Shown here piece by piece: positions 15,671 through 24,622 of a DNA stretch of 64,000 bases. Numbering within the stretch: the stretch's first letter is position 1; each line of letters starts with the position of its first letter. The stretch covers positions 186,001 through 250,000 of the forward strand of contig NZ_JPOS01000083.1 of assembly GCF_000759025.1 (NCBI RefSeq). Reading direction: 5' to 3'. The translations under genes and the position numbers were made by a program. Source of the DNA: Phaeodactylibacter xiamenensis (GTDB lineage: Bacteria > Bacteroidota > Bacteroidia > Chitinophagales > Saprospiraceae). The notes under the pieces were generated by a model. The model was not told the origin of the DNA. It saw nothing but the letters and a program-made list of their open reading frames with translations, and searched no databases.

Positions 15671-16978
15671 TTAGTCAGAGCGCAAAGCTTTAATCGGGTC
15701 TTGTTTGGCGGCTTTTTGGGCCGGGAAGAGCCCAAACACCAGGCCTATGCTCGCTGCAACCCCAAAGGACAGCAGTATGCTCCAGGCAGAGACGATGGTC
15801 GGGATTTCCGCGTAAGAGGCGATGGTTTTTGCTGCGCCTACGCCCAGCAGCACGCCGATCAGCCCACCAATCAGGCTAATGAATACGGCTTCAAATAAAA
15901 ACTGTAAAATGATATCGAGCTGCGTGGCGCCCAGGGAGCGGCGCACGCCTATTTCCTTGATCCGCTCCAGAACAGAAGCCAGCATAATGTTCATAATGCC
16001 GATACCGCCCACAAGGAGGGAGATGCCGGCAATGACCGCCAGTACGAGGTTGAAGGTATCCTGGGTTTGCTGTTCCTGCTCGAGGAGCAGTTCCGGTACT
16101 TCAATTTCCACATCCGGTACCTGCAGATGGCGGCGCTGCAAAATCCGGGCAATCACATCTGCGCTGGCACGGAGCTTCTTGCTGTCGTCCACCCGCACCA
16201 CGAGGCGGTCGAGTTGGTGGTAGTTTTTGGCTTTATTTTCGTCGTTATTCCCCAGGTCATCCGAGGTGATGAGCGCCCGGTTACGGAACCGCAGCAGTGC
16301 GGTACTTACCGGGATGTAGACATCCGAATTATAGTCCCGGATTCCGAGACGAGCCAGGCTTTCCTCGGAAGCGTTGCGTTTTTTCAGTACGCCAATGACC
16401 CGCAGCCACGTTTTACCGCATTTGATAAGCTTCCCGACCGGTTCCTCCTCGCTGAAAAAGCGTTTTTTCACTTCCGTGCCAATAATACAGACGGCTTCTC
16501 CTTTTTCCATATGCACGGGCTGAAAGGCGATGCCCTGGCCGATTTCCAGACCGTTGAGTTCGAAAAAGGCATTTTCCACCCCGATACAGCGCCCTTTCTC
16601 CTGCCGCCCCGCCCGGACTACGCTCACCGGGAGGATGATTTCAGGGCTGAGGCGGTCTACGGTGGGGACTGTTTTTTGAATGGATGCCAGGTCTGCCAGG
16701 CTAAGCCCCGGGGAATAAGGCTTCTTCTCTTCTTCCTCTTCATTTTCTGTGCTGATTTCGTCCCCCGTTTCCGGCACCACTGCCTCTATGACGATGTTAT
16801 TGGTGCCAATGAGTTTCATCTGGTCGAGTATCGCCTGTTTGGCCCCCGTACCGATGGCAAGCATAGCAATTACGGCACCCACGCCAAAGATGATGCCCAG
16901 AGCCGTAAGAAAAGAGCGAAGCTTGTTGGCATTGACGCCCTCCACCGCCAGCAGGAAATTGAATAGTACACGCTGCAT
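15671..16978 (-). CDS. MacB/FtsX-type ABC transporter permease
   Basis: The protein has 435 residues. The N-terminal helix precedes a large periplasmic MacB_PCD domain (starting LRSFLTALGIIFGVGAVIAMLAIGTGA), and three C-terminal helices form an FtsX domain (VLAVIAGISLLVGGIGIMNIMLASV followed by ERIKEIGVRRSLGAT). The segment GIMNIML...ERxxEIGxRR is a strong family mark. It lacks the fused ATP-binding domain of true MacB, so a separate ATPase is needed and none is encoded next to it. A Glu-rich stretch (ENEEEEEKKPY) near residue 80 is unusual but plausible for a periplasmic loop. Likely cargo could be peptides, lipids or antibiotics. Confidence 0.92.
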   Translation of the reverse strand: MQRVLFNFLLAVEGVNANKLRSFLTALGIIFGVGAVIAMLAIGTGAKQAILDQMKLIGTNNIVIEAVVPETGDEISTENEEEEEKKPYSPGLSLADLASIQKTVPTVDRLSPEIILPVSVVRAGRQEKGRCIGVENAFFELNGLEIGQGIAFQPVHMEKGEAVCIIGTEVKKRFFSEEEPVGKLIKCGKTWLRVIGVLKKRNASEESLARLGIRDYNSDVYIPVSTALLRFRNRALITSDDLGNNDENKAKNYHQLDRLVVRVDDSKKLRASADVIARILQRRHLQVPDVEIEVPELLLEQEQQTQDTFNLVLAVIAGISLLVGGIGIMNIMLASVLERIKEIGVRRSLGATQLDIILQFLFEAVFISLIGGLIGVLLGVGAAKTIASYAEIPTIVSAWSILLSFGVAASIGLVFGLFPAQKAAKQDPIKALRSD

Positions 16979-17005
16979 AGAATCAGGTTTTGCCCGCTGT
17001 CTGGT

Positions 17006-18400
17006 TTAGTCAAAGATGATGACGTTGCCTCCGCTGTTTCTGCTGTTGCTGGGCGGCTCAATGTCTTTTACAGATTCCTTCCGGCGCAGGGCTTCTGCCT
17101 GCCGTTTGGCTTCTGCTTCTTTTTGCTTTTTGCGGATGTCTTCTTTTATGGCTGGGTCAAGCGGCACAAAGTTAGCGTCTTCTGCACCGGGGGGCGGTAC
17201 CAAATAGATTTGGTCCCCCTCCGACAGGCCGAATTCCACAATGATTTCATCTGCGTTAGACAAGCCGGTGATGACTTCCTGCCTGACGACTCCGGAACCG
17301 CTATCCTTATATACAAAGGAGAGGCTGTCGGACTGCAGCCCTTCAAGAGGAATAGAGAGCATATCATCGTAAGTGCCGGTGAGGATTTCATTGCTTGTGG
17401 TCATGGCCGGTCGGAGGATAGAATCCGATTCATTGACCTGCACGATGACTTCGAATACTTTGGCGTCATACCCGCTAAGCTGTTCGCCAATATTCGCCAC
17501 CTTAATCACCTTGCCTGTGTACTTCCGTTCCGGGAAGGCATCCACCTGAATGGCTACATCCTGCCCTTCCTGCACCTTGCTGATGTCGACCTCATTGACA
17601 TAGGTTTGGGAAATCATATCGCTGAGGTCAGGCAGCTCTGCCACAATGGGGTCCCAGGCGCTGATGCGCGATCCCGGTTCTTTTTTGCCCCGCCAGGAGC
17701 GGGCGTAGATCATCATGCCGGGTTCGGGAGCATTGATGCGGAATTCCTCCGACAGGTCAGCGTAGACCTTGAGCTGCCGTTGATTTTGGCGGAGGAGGGC
17801 ATCGATTTCCTGGATTTTGGCGACGGCCTGCTGTTGTTTGAGCTCGTATTTTTTGAGCAGCTGCTTGTAATCCCGTTCCGTCTTTTCGAGGTCCAGCTCC
17901 GCCTGTTGGATCACGGAGCGGGGTTCAAATTTGCTCTGCTCCACAGCGAGCAGTTTTTCCTGTTTGGTAAACTCCAGGTTAGCGAGTTCATCACGGAGCC
18001 CGCGCATTTCTATGGCTGTGTCGATGCGGGCTTGTTCGAGCTGCGTTTGTATCTTTTCGAGTTCCGTCTGTACATCGCTCATCTTGCCTGCCAGCTCGGT
18101 ACGATCGAGGGAAGCCACATAATCGCCTGCTTCCACTACACTTCCTTCCGGGATGAGGTCAGAAAGCGTGGTCTCGTAGATACCGGCAGCGCGCATGCCC
18201 TGCGGGGCTCTGATTTTGACCGATCGCTTGGCAGCCAGTTCGCCGGTTGCTGTAACCTGTATGGAAAAAGATTGCCTTTTGAGTTCGTAACGGAGTTCCT
18301 TGTCCTGCTCGGTGGAAGTAGGCCCGGAGAGGAAGTACCAGCCTGCCAGTCCGGAAAGCCCAAGAAAGGCTACCAGAATAATGATGCCTGAGCGCTGCAT
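17006..18400 (-). CDS. HlyD/MacA-family periplasmic adaptor subunit
   Basis: The protein has 464 residues with an N-terminal membrane anchor (IIILVAFLGLSGLAGWYFL). A lipoyl-like half-domain contains VTATGELAAKRSVKIRAPQG. A long alpha-helical hairpin at about residues 105-210 (EIQTQL-type heptads and QQQAVAKIQEIDALLRQNQ) follows, then beta-barrel segments (EVDISKVQEGQDVAIQVDAFPERKYTGKV). The last 40 residues are a charged Lys/Glu/Arg tail (IRKKQKEAEAKRQAEALRRK) that is longer than usual. It would link the inner-membrane permease to the TolC channel. It is the first gene of the set and lies 27 bases before the permease. Confidence 0.92.
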   Translation of the reverse strand: MQRSGIIILVAFLGLSGLAGWYFLSGPTSTEQDKELRYELKRQSFSIQVTATGELAAKRSVKIRAPQGMRAAGIYETTLSDLIPEGSVVEAGDYVASLDRTELAGKMSDVQTELEKIQTQLEQARIDTAIEMRGLRDELANLEFTKQEKLLAVEQSKFEPRSVIQQAELDLEKTERDYKQLLKKYELKQQQAVAKIQEIDALLRQNQRQLKVYADLSEEFRINAPEPGMMIYARSWRGKKEPGSRISAWDPIVAELPDLSDMISQTYVNEVDISKVQEGQDVAIQVDAFPERKYTGKVIKVANIGEQLSGYDAKVFEVIVQVNESDSILRPAMTTSNEILTGTYDDMLSIPLEGLQSDSLSFVYKDSGSGVVRQEVITGLSNADEIIVEFGLSEGDQIYLVPPPGAEDANFVPLDPAIKEDIRKKQKEAEAKRQAEALRRKESVKDIEPPSNSRNSGGNVIIFD

Positions 18401-18875
18401 AAGGTGATTTCTTTGATTGCATTAAAATTAAGAAAAAAACGCTGCAAAGCATGCTGTTTTACATTAGCTTAACATTTACGGAGCGTAACCAAATAGTTTA
18501 ATCATTTGAAAAACAGAATTTTATAAGACTTTCAACAACAAACACCTTGTTATCCACATTTTTCACCCCCTATGTGGAAAGGCTTTTGAGAGAGGCAGAT
18601 ATTTTTTTGTTCCGCGCAAGCCCTTGCCAGTTAAGCCGCTAGGCGATTTATGCAGGATCAGCCCCATCAAAACTTTTCAACATCAGTTTTAAAACCGGCA
18701 TTTTTTTGCCAACTTTGTAGTCCTCCGATAGTTAAGGGCACAGATCAAAACATCGGTTAAATGCGACTTGGCTTTTTACTTTTTGTAAAAGCCGCCACCC
18801 TGCATTTTCAAAACCTAACTTGCTGATACTCTAGGCTTAACAGCCCACTTTTATTAATGCTTTTAAACCTGCAGA
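18401..18875. other. Intergenic region between the efflux operon and dnaA
   Basis: This 475-base AT-rich stretch lies between divergent genes. It holds one perfect DnaA box (18550-18558), a weaker one on the other strand (CTTTCCACA, 18573-18581) and a hairpin within the dnaA leader at 18770-18793 (GGCTTTTTAC against GTAAAAGCC). I see no coding frame. It may be the dnaA autoregulatory region or part of an origin; the low number of boxes does not settle this. Confidence 0.55.
18550..18558 (+). promoter_or_regulatory. DnaA box
   Basis: TTATCCACA matches the DnaA box consensus exactly and lies 318 bases before dnaA. It could serve autoregulation or origin function. Confidence 0.6.
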
Positions 18876-20330
18876 ATGACAAAGGATCATGCTACAGTCT
18901 GGGGTAACTGTCTGCAAACGATTCGCAAGAATGTGAATCAGCAGAGCTTTAGGACCTGGTTCGACCCAATCAAGCCGGTGCGGCTTGAGGATAATGCGTT
19001 GACGATTCAGGTACCGAACAAGTTTTTTTACGAGTGGCTCGAAGAGCACTACGTGAAGCTGCTGAAGACGACCATCCGCCGTGAACTTGGGCAAAATGGC
19101 CGGCTGGAATACCAAATTCTTACGAAGAGTGCAGTGGCAGCTGCTCCAAACGGAAAACCAAACTACAGTACAACAAACGGAACTCCAGGAAAGAAAAACG
19201 GAGGCAAGTCTGGCGCATTCGCTCCTGGCATGCTGGACAGCCAAACCATAAAAAACCCCTTCGTGATCCCGGGGATTCGCAAAATTAAGGTGGACCCCCA
19301 GCTTAACCCCAACTACCTTTTTGATAACTATATTGAAGGGGACTGTAACCGCCTTGCCCGTTCAGCAGGTGTAGCTATAGCGAAAAAACCTGGGGCGACT
19401 TCCTTCAACCCGCTGGTGATTTTCGGGGACGTGGGGCTGGGAAAAACACACCTCGCCCATGCCATAGGCAATGAGGTCCGACAAAGCTTTCCGGCAAAGA
19501 CGGTATTATATGTGTCCAGCGAAAAGTTTACCAATCAGATTATTCAGTCTATCAAGAATAATGCGGTGAATGACTTCGTCAACTTCTATCAGTTGATTGA
19601 CGTACTGATCGTGGACGATATCCAATTCCTGGCCAATAAGCAGAAGACCCAGGAAATCTTTTTCCACATCTTCAACCAGCTGCACCAAAATGGCAAACAG
19701 ATCATTCTGACTTCCGACCGGGCCCCTAAGGACCTGGACGGGATGGAGGAAAGGCTGATCTCCCGCTTCAAATGGGGCTTGTCGGCAGACTTGCAGGCAC
19801 CTGACCTGGAGACGCGCATTGCCATCCTGGAGGCCAAGATGAATCAGGAAGGCGTTGAGCTCCCGGCTGATGTAACAGAATTCATCTGCTACAACATCCA
19901 AAACAACATCCGCGAGCTGGAAGGCGTATTGGTTTCTCTGATCGCCCAGTCTTCCCTCAACCGTCAGGAAGTAGATATTGAGCTGGCCAAGCGGGTGATC
20001 CGCAACTTCGTCCGGCAGATCAATAAAGAGATTACGGTTGACTACATCCAAAACCTAGTGGCGGAGCACTTCAGCCTGCCGGTAGAGAAGCTGCAGGGCA
20101 AGACCCGCAAGCGGCAGGTTGTCATCGCCCGGCAGTTGTCGATGTACCTGGCCAAGAACCTGACGGACAAGTCGCTCAAGGCCATTGGAGAGAACTTCGG
20201 GGGCCGGGACCACAGCACCGTCATTTATTCCTGCAAGACTGTATCTGACCTCATGGAGACCGACATGATCTTCAAGGACACGGTGTCGGAACTTGAAAAG
20301 AAGATCAAACTAAGCCTGCACGACCAATAA
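18876..20330 (+). CDS. dnaA: Chromosomal replication initiator DnaA
   Basis: The 484-residue protein binds oriC boxes and opens the duplex with ATP. Domain I (residues 1-85) includes VWGNCLQTIRKNVNQQSFRTWFDPI. A low-complexity linker rich in Asn, Gly and Lys follows (residues about 90-130). The AAA+ domain has Walker A GDVGLGKTHLAHA, Walker B VLIVDDIQFLANK and sensor segment LTSDRAPKDL. Domain IV ends with the DNA-binding signature GRDHSTVIYSC. The ATG at 18876 gives the usual domain I start. An imperfect GC-containing inverted repeat (GGGAACG ... CGTTGTTCCC, 20346-20379) follows the stop and may act as a terminator, but no T-tract is seen. Confidence 0.98.
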   Translation: MTKDHATVWGNCLQTIRKNVNQQSFRTWFDPIKPVRLEDNALTIQVPNKFFYEWLEEHYVKLLKTTIRRELGQNGRLEYQILTKSAVAAAPNGKPNYSTTNGTPGKKNGGKSGAFAPGMLDSQTIKNPFVIPGIRKIKVDPQLNPNYLFDNYIEGDCNRLARSAGVAIAKKPGATSFNPLVIFGDVGLGKTHLAHAIGNEVRQSFPAKTVLYVSSEKFTNQIIQSIKNNAVNDFVNFYQLIDVLIVDDIQFLANKQKTQEIFFHIFNQLHQNGKQIILTSDRAPKDLDGMEERLISRFKWGLSADLQAPDLETRIAILEAKMNQEGVELPADVTEFICYNIQNNIRELEGVLVSLIAQSSLNRQEVDIELAKRVIRNFVRQINKEITVDYIQNLVAEHFSLPVEKLQGKTRKRQVVIARQLSMYLAKNLTDKSLKAIGENFGGRDHSTVIYSCKTVSDLMETDMIFKDTVSELEKKIKLSLHDQ

Positions 20331-20436
20331 AAAACGATAGGCGGGAACGTTGAAAAAAGTTTTAGCGTTGTTCCCATTGTAAATCAGCAAAATAGAGGAT
20401 GCTAGTCAAAAAAGTTAGAAAAAACTCTCTGTAAGA

Positions 20437-20467
20437 TTTGATTTTTTGACTGGCGTTCTTACCTTTG
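20437..20467 (+). promoter_or_regulatory. Bacteroidota promoter for the tRNA operon
   Basis: TTTG at 20437-20440 is followed after 19 bases by TACCTTTG at 20460-20467, a full match to the Bacteroidota -33/-7 pattern TTTG-N19-TAnnTTTG. Transcription from here would give a leader of about 165 bases before tRNA-Ser; the leader has no clear coding frame. Confidence 0.6.
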
Positions 20468-20641
20468 CAATCGCTCAGAAAAACACACAGAAACGTTGTT
20501 CGAAAGAGCCAAAAAAATTCGGGCAAAAGCGCTTGGATATTTCAAAAAAAGTCAAGTGATTTGGGGCTCAGAAAATGGCAGACGCCATTAACCCATTTCT
20601 AACTTACCAGCTCTGGCAGCTGGGTCAATTCAGGATTACCC

Positions 20642-20728
20642 GGTGACGTGGGTGAGTGGCTGAAACCACCAGTTTGCTAAACTGGCATACCTTCACGGGT
20701 ATCGGGGGTTCGAATCCCCCCGTCACCG
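20642..20728 (+). tRNA. tRNA-Ser(GCT)
   Basis: The acceptor stem GGTGACG pairs with CGTCACC and the anticodon loop TTTGCTAA gives GCT. The long variable arm (CATACCTTCACGGGTATC) and the T-arm GGGGGTTCGAATCCCCC are intact. CCA is not encoded. Confidence 0.95.
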
Positions 20729-20744
20729 CTGGATTAAAATAGAT

Positions 20745-20819
20745 CGGGGCGTAGCGCAGTCCGGTTAGCGCACCTGCTTTGGGAGCAGGGGGCCGCAGGT
20801 TCGAATCCTGCCGCCCCGA
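20745..20819 (+). tRNA. tRNA-Pro(TGG)
   Basis: The acceptor stem CGGGGCG pairs with CGCCCCG. The anticodon arm CCTGCTTTGGGAGCAGG gives TGG and the T-arm is GCAGGTTCGAATCCTGC. It lies 16 bases after tRNA-Ser and is co-transcribed with it. CCA is not encoded. Confidence 0.95.
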
Positions 20820-20823
20820 CTTT

Positions 20824-20854
20824 AAAAGACCATCTCGTTTGAGGTGGTCTTTTT
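20824..20854 (+). terminator. Terminator of the tRNA operon
   Basis: A 12-bp stem (AAAGACCATCTC against GAGGTGGTCTTT, one G-T pair) with a 4-base loop runs into a T-rich tail right after tRNA-Pro. Confidence 0.88.
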
Positions 20855-20934
20855 GTATTTTGTCCCTGTCTTTCATTTCCTATGCCTTAAGTCTTACTTC
20901 ACTCAAAATCAGGCTGCATCACTCGGTTTTATTC

Positions 20935-23900
20935 CTACCATATTCTACACCAAGGCATTGACTTTTTCAGTTCTTGCCTGTAGTCTTCTGAAAAATCATT
21001 TCTGCCAATATATAGACTTTCTAGCTTTTTTAGATTAGCTATTTCAGCGGGTAATTTTTGAAGTTGATTTTTAGTGAGATCGAGTCTGGTCAAATTCAGC
21101 AATTGGCATATTTCAACAGGTAACTCAGTGAGGTCGTTTCCATATAAGTAGAGTTCCGTGAGGTTCTGAACCTGACCTATCTCAGCAGGCAGTTTAGATA
21201 CTTTATCTATTCTTATCAACAGCGACGTAGTATCTTGATTGCTAGAATTCTTATTGGTACTAATTTTTATTGGTTTGGGCAAACCTGCCGCAGCAAGAAG
21301 AACATCTTTCAGTTTTAGATGGGTAGAATTCCTCAAATCTAATGTTGTCAATCTTTTCAATTGACCTAGTTCCGGAGGCAGTTCGCTCAGTTCATTTCCG
21401 CCAACATCTAACCTAGAAAGGTTTTTCAGGCTAAATATCTCAGGTGGCAAATCCTCAAATTTATTGCTCCCAAGACTAAGCTCCATTAGGTTTTGCAATT
21501 GTCCGATTTCAGCTGGCAAGTCAGACAGTTCATTATCCGCAAGGTTTAGCAAATTTAGGTCTTGTACCTCACCAATCGTTACAGGCAAACTACGTAGCTT
21601 GTTTCTCGAAACGTCAAGATCAGTAAGCTTATGCAATTGTCCAATTTCAACTGGCAAATCAGACAATTCGTTATCAGCGATGTTAAGCCAATTGAGGTTT
21701 TGTAATCGACTGATTTTATCAGGCAGCTCAATTAAGGCTGCGCCCTCAAGGTCTAGTGCCTTTAGATTGCTTAACTCCCAAATGGCTGGGTGGAGTTTTT
21801 TAAGTTTAGTCCGTCCAAGAAAGAGCATTTCGAGCTTCTTCAGCTGACCTATCTCAGCCGGCAGCTTCTCCAAATCATTCATGCCGAAGCTTAAGGAGGT
21901 AAGGTTTCCTAAATTGCCAATTTCACGAGGTAATTCATGCATTTGATTCCCAGAAAGATTCAGTTTGGTGAGGTTTTGTAGTTGCCAAAATTCATTAGGG
22001 ATTTTCTCTAGTATAGAATTAAACGTGAAATCTAACTGAAACAAGTTTTTCAACTGCCCAATTTCAGCAGGAAGACTTTCTTGCTTATCTATTTTTATTA
22101 ACAATAGACTATCATTAAGATTATAGAAGCCGCTATTAGAAGAAATGATTATTTCTTTGGGGTAGCCTGAAAAAGCAAGGCAAATCTCTTTAAATGGTAG
22201 TCGGGAGCTTCCCTGTAAATCTAACTCAGTTAACTTCTCCAATTTTTCGATTTCCTTCGGCAAAGCACGGAGGTCATTGCCCTCTAGCCTGAGTGAATTT
22301 AGCTTAGATAAACGACCGATACTAGCCGGTAACTCTTTAAGATTATTCCTGGGAACTCCAAGTACTTCAAGGTCCTTCAGTTTTCCTATATTATTAGGAA
22401 GGAAGTGCAGATTGTTATCCCAAATAAATAAATAGGCAAGATTTTGCAACTCACATATTTCATCTGGGAGAATACTCAGGTCATTCTTGGAAAGGTCAAG
22501 CATTTTAAGCTCTCGCAATCGACCTATTTCGCTTGGAAGTACCTGCAAATTATTTTCAGCCACTTCAAGCCGGGTTAGTTTCTTGAGTTCACTTAATTCT
22601 ACAGGCAATTTCTTTAGGTCGTTCTTAGAAATATTAAGCTTTGCAAGGTTTTGCAATTGTCCTATTTCGGGAGGTAATGAGAGAAGGTTGTTATCAAAGA
22701 GGGAAAGATGAAAAAGTTTTTGCAATTCACCAATTTCAATGGGCAGTTCAGTAAGTTCATTGTTCCCAATATAGAGCACTTTAAGATTTTTCAATCGGCC
22801 TATTTCACTAGGTAAAACCGCAATTTTATTACTGTTAAGGCTAAGGTTTTCCAAGCTCTGCAACCGACCAATCCCCAAGGGTAATTCGTAAAAAAAATTA
22901 CTGGCTAAATCAAGCTCAGTCAGATTCTCAAGATGATAGATTATTGGCGGAATTGTGCTAAACGAATTGCTAGAAAGATTAAGCCAAGTAAGGCTCTTCA
23001 ATTTATCGAATTCCGGAGGTAAAGTGCGAAGATTATTGCCCAAAAGGTTGAGTCCTATCAGGTTTTGCAACTGACCTATTTCGGCAGGTAAGTAATGGAT
23101 ATTATTGCTAGAAAGATCAATTATTGAAAGATTCTTTAAGCTGCCGATCTCGCTTGGCAAGCGGCGGAGCTTATTATCCCGTAGATCAAGCGTTGTTAAA
23201 CTTTTTAAGTTTTTGATCTCTGAAGGCAGACTATCAATATTATTGTCAGAGGCCAATAAAACTTGTAGAGGTGAGTGCTCGTAAACAGCATTCGGCAGGC
23301 TTTTCAGTCCCCTGTTTCGCAGGTCTAGCGCAACGATTCCTTTTTCAAGTTGAGAAATGTCATAAGCTACTGGATACTCCCTTCCTGTAGTATCAATTAA
23401 ATAGTGTTCAAACCGACCAGAACTAGTCTTTTTTACCCTAGCAAAGCCAGATTCATCAAAGGGTAGCGCTTCATCATACTCGAATTTTATTTTAGTATTT
23501 AAGGCCCGATCTGTAAAGCCATATCTATTTCCTTTAAGGGCTAAACCATAGCGACCTTTATAAAAGTAAATTTGGTCTAGGATCTGCTCCGCTTTTTGCC
23601 GTTCTTGCTCGATGACTCCGTAAAGACTATCAACAAAATATTGTGCCTGTAATGCTTCAATCAAACTGTCTCTCACGGTCTGAAGCTTTTTTTTGGAGGC
23701 AACTCTCAGTCTATTAAGTTTTTCAAACAAAGCTTGCACCTCTTTTTCCGCCTCATGGCTAAGGCTCGCATCACATTTAGCGGCGGCAAAGAATAATCTT
23801 ATCGATTCACGATAGGTGTTAGGCGCTTGCGCCTTTATGTAGGCTTTCTCAAGAATACAAGAGCAGTCGCCAACATCGCATGGTGACTGAGCCTGCGCGA

Positions 23901-23991
23901 ATGTAGGTAAGGAGACAATGGATAGTAAAAATACTAATAGATCTATTTGCTTAATCTTAAGAATTAGAAGGTAAGACAGAGGACCTTTCAT
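20935..23991 (-). CDS. Long leucine-rich repeat protein, exported
   Basis: The 1018-residue protein has an N-terminal hydrophobic export segment (IDLLVFLLSIVSLPTFAQAQ), a cysteine-containing helical region and a WG-like repeat (NRYGFTDRALNTKIKFEYDEALPF) near residues 145-190. From about residue 215 to the end there are more than 25 repeats of the 23-residue type LPxEIGxLxNLxxLxLxxNxL. Two non-LRR interludes of about 45 residues at about 595 and 893 share the plan LPFKE/LKLKD ... SGYPKEI/AGLPKPI ... LLIKIDK/LLIRIDK. The repeats fit a bacterial LRR solenoid for protein binding. No sorting domain ends the protein, so it may stay in the periplasm or envelope. No catalytic domain is visible. Confidence 0.88.
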   Translation of the reverse strand: MKGPLSYLLILKIKQIDLLVFLLSIVSLPTFAQAQSPCDVGDCSCILEKAYIKAQAPNTYRESIRLFFAAAKCDASLSHEAEKEVQALFEKLNRLRVASKKKLQTVRDSLIEALQAQYFVDSLYGVIEQERQKAEQILDQIYFYKGRYGLALKGNRYGFTDRALNTKIKFEYDEALPFDESGFARVKKTSSGRFEHYLIDTTGREYPVAYDISQLEKGIVALDLRNRGLKSLPNAVYEHSPLQVLLASDNNIDSLPSEIKNLKSLTTLDLRDNKLRRLPSEIGSLKNLSIIDLSSNNIHYLPAEIGQLQNLIGLNLLGNNLRTLPPEFDKLKSLTWLNLSSNSFSTIPPIIYHLENLTELDLASNFFYELPLGIGRLQSLENLSLNSNKIAVLPSEIGRLKNLKVLYIGNNELTELPIEIGELQKLFHLSLFDNNLLSLPPEIGQLQNLAKLNISKNDLKKLPVELSELKKLTRLEVAENNLQVLPSEIGRLRELKMLDLSKNDLSILPDEICELQNLAYLFIWDNNLHFLPNNIGKLKDLEVLGVPRNNLKELPASIGRLSKLNSLRLEGNDLRALPKEIEKLEKLTELDLQGSSRLPFKEICLAFSGYPKEIIISSNSGFYNLNDSLLLIKIDKQESLPAEIGQLKNLFQLDFTFNSILEKIPNEFWQLQNLTKLNLSGNQMHELPREIGNLGNLTSLSFGMNDLEKLPAEIGQLKKLEMLFLGRTKLKKLHPAIWELSNLKALDLEGAALIELPDKISRLQNLNWLNIADNELSDLPVEIGQLHKLTDLDVSRNKLRSLPVTIGEVQDLNLLNLADNELSDLPAEIGQLQNLMELSLGSNKFEDLPPEIFSLKNLSRLDVGGNELSELPPELGQLKRLTTLDLRNSTHLKLKDVLLAAAGLPKPIKISTNKNSSNQDTTSLLIRIDKVSKLPAEIGQVQNLTELYLYGNDLTELPVEICQLLNLTRLDLTKNQLQKLPAEIANLKKLESLYIGRNDFSEDYRQELKKSMPWCRIW

Positions 23992-24217
23992 AGCAAAAAA
24001 TTTGAGTTTGCCAGTAAAGAAAAAATACCAGCAATCAGCTGTGTCAAAAATGTTTGAAGCAAGGTAAATAGCTAAAAAACAGAAGAGTTCGGGTTCAAAT
24101 CATAACAGCAGACTGAAATTATAAAAAGACAAAAACCTTGAAATTAGCTTATGTCAGTTTCAGATAAAGGAGATCATACTACCGATAAGCTCATTAACCA
24201 TACTTTTTTCTAAATTA

Positions 24218-24403
24218 TTACATGGCTGTATTATGAGGCACCGCCTCCCCCGCTTCCAGAAATTGAATGGACTTTTTTATCTGATTTTTTTGTTCGTCAC
24301 TTAGTTCATCCCAAAAATCTAAAGATGGATTGTCCTGCCGCAGGAACCCAAAGTTGAGCATATTTTTGATAGCTAGCAATAGGGCTTCGTTTTCAATTTG
24401 CAA
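24218..24403 (-). CDS. Antitoxin-like small protein, probably truncated and orphan
   Basis: The frame gives 61 residues from an ATG at 24403. Similarity to type II antitoxins of the kind that end in WDELSxEQKxxIxxSIxxLExGExxPH is visible in FWDELSDEQKNQIKKSIQFLEAGEAVPH. The frame extends upstream without a stop to about 24460 and there encodes SLIERLLQIENEALLLAIK, the usual antitoxin N-terminus, but no ATG, GTG or good TTG starts it. Downstream (24000-24217) no toxin gene is visible. It is therefore likely a decayed or start-lost remnant. The family assignment comes from pattern recognition only. Confidence 0.45.
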   Translation of the reverse strand: MQIENEALLLAIKNMLNFGFLRQDNPSLDFWDELSDEQKNQIKKSIQFLEAGEAVPHNTAM

Positions 24404-24622
24404 TAACCGCTCTATTAGGCTGACTTTCTCGGCTCGGAAGTCTCTTTTGCCTTTTAAAGTGACTTATTCTCCTGTTCCGATGAGAGAGCAAGGAATTAAA
24501 AATGATTTTTCCGGTGTAATCGTTAGGGCAGTCCTCTTTAAGCAGCCAGCGTACCTTTTTCGAACACAACCCCTTGGTTTCCAGTTTTATAAATAGAGAT
24601 TTTCAAAAGAAAACCGATACTT

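Noticed and set aside
16067-16966. A 299-codon open frame antisense to the MacB-type permease
   Set aside because: Shadow of the permease gene; no start context or family match.
17123-18391. A 422-codon open frame antisense to the HlyD gene
   Set aside because: The translated protein has no recognisable motif and the opposite strand encodes a complete adaptor protein.
21000-23330. Regular repeats that could be taken for a CRISPR-like or tandem DNA repeat array
   Set aside because: The period is 69 bases with constant reading frame and encodes leucine-rich repeats; identity between units is at protein level only.
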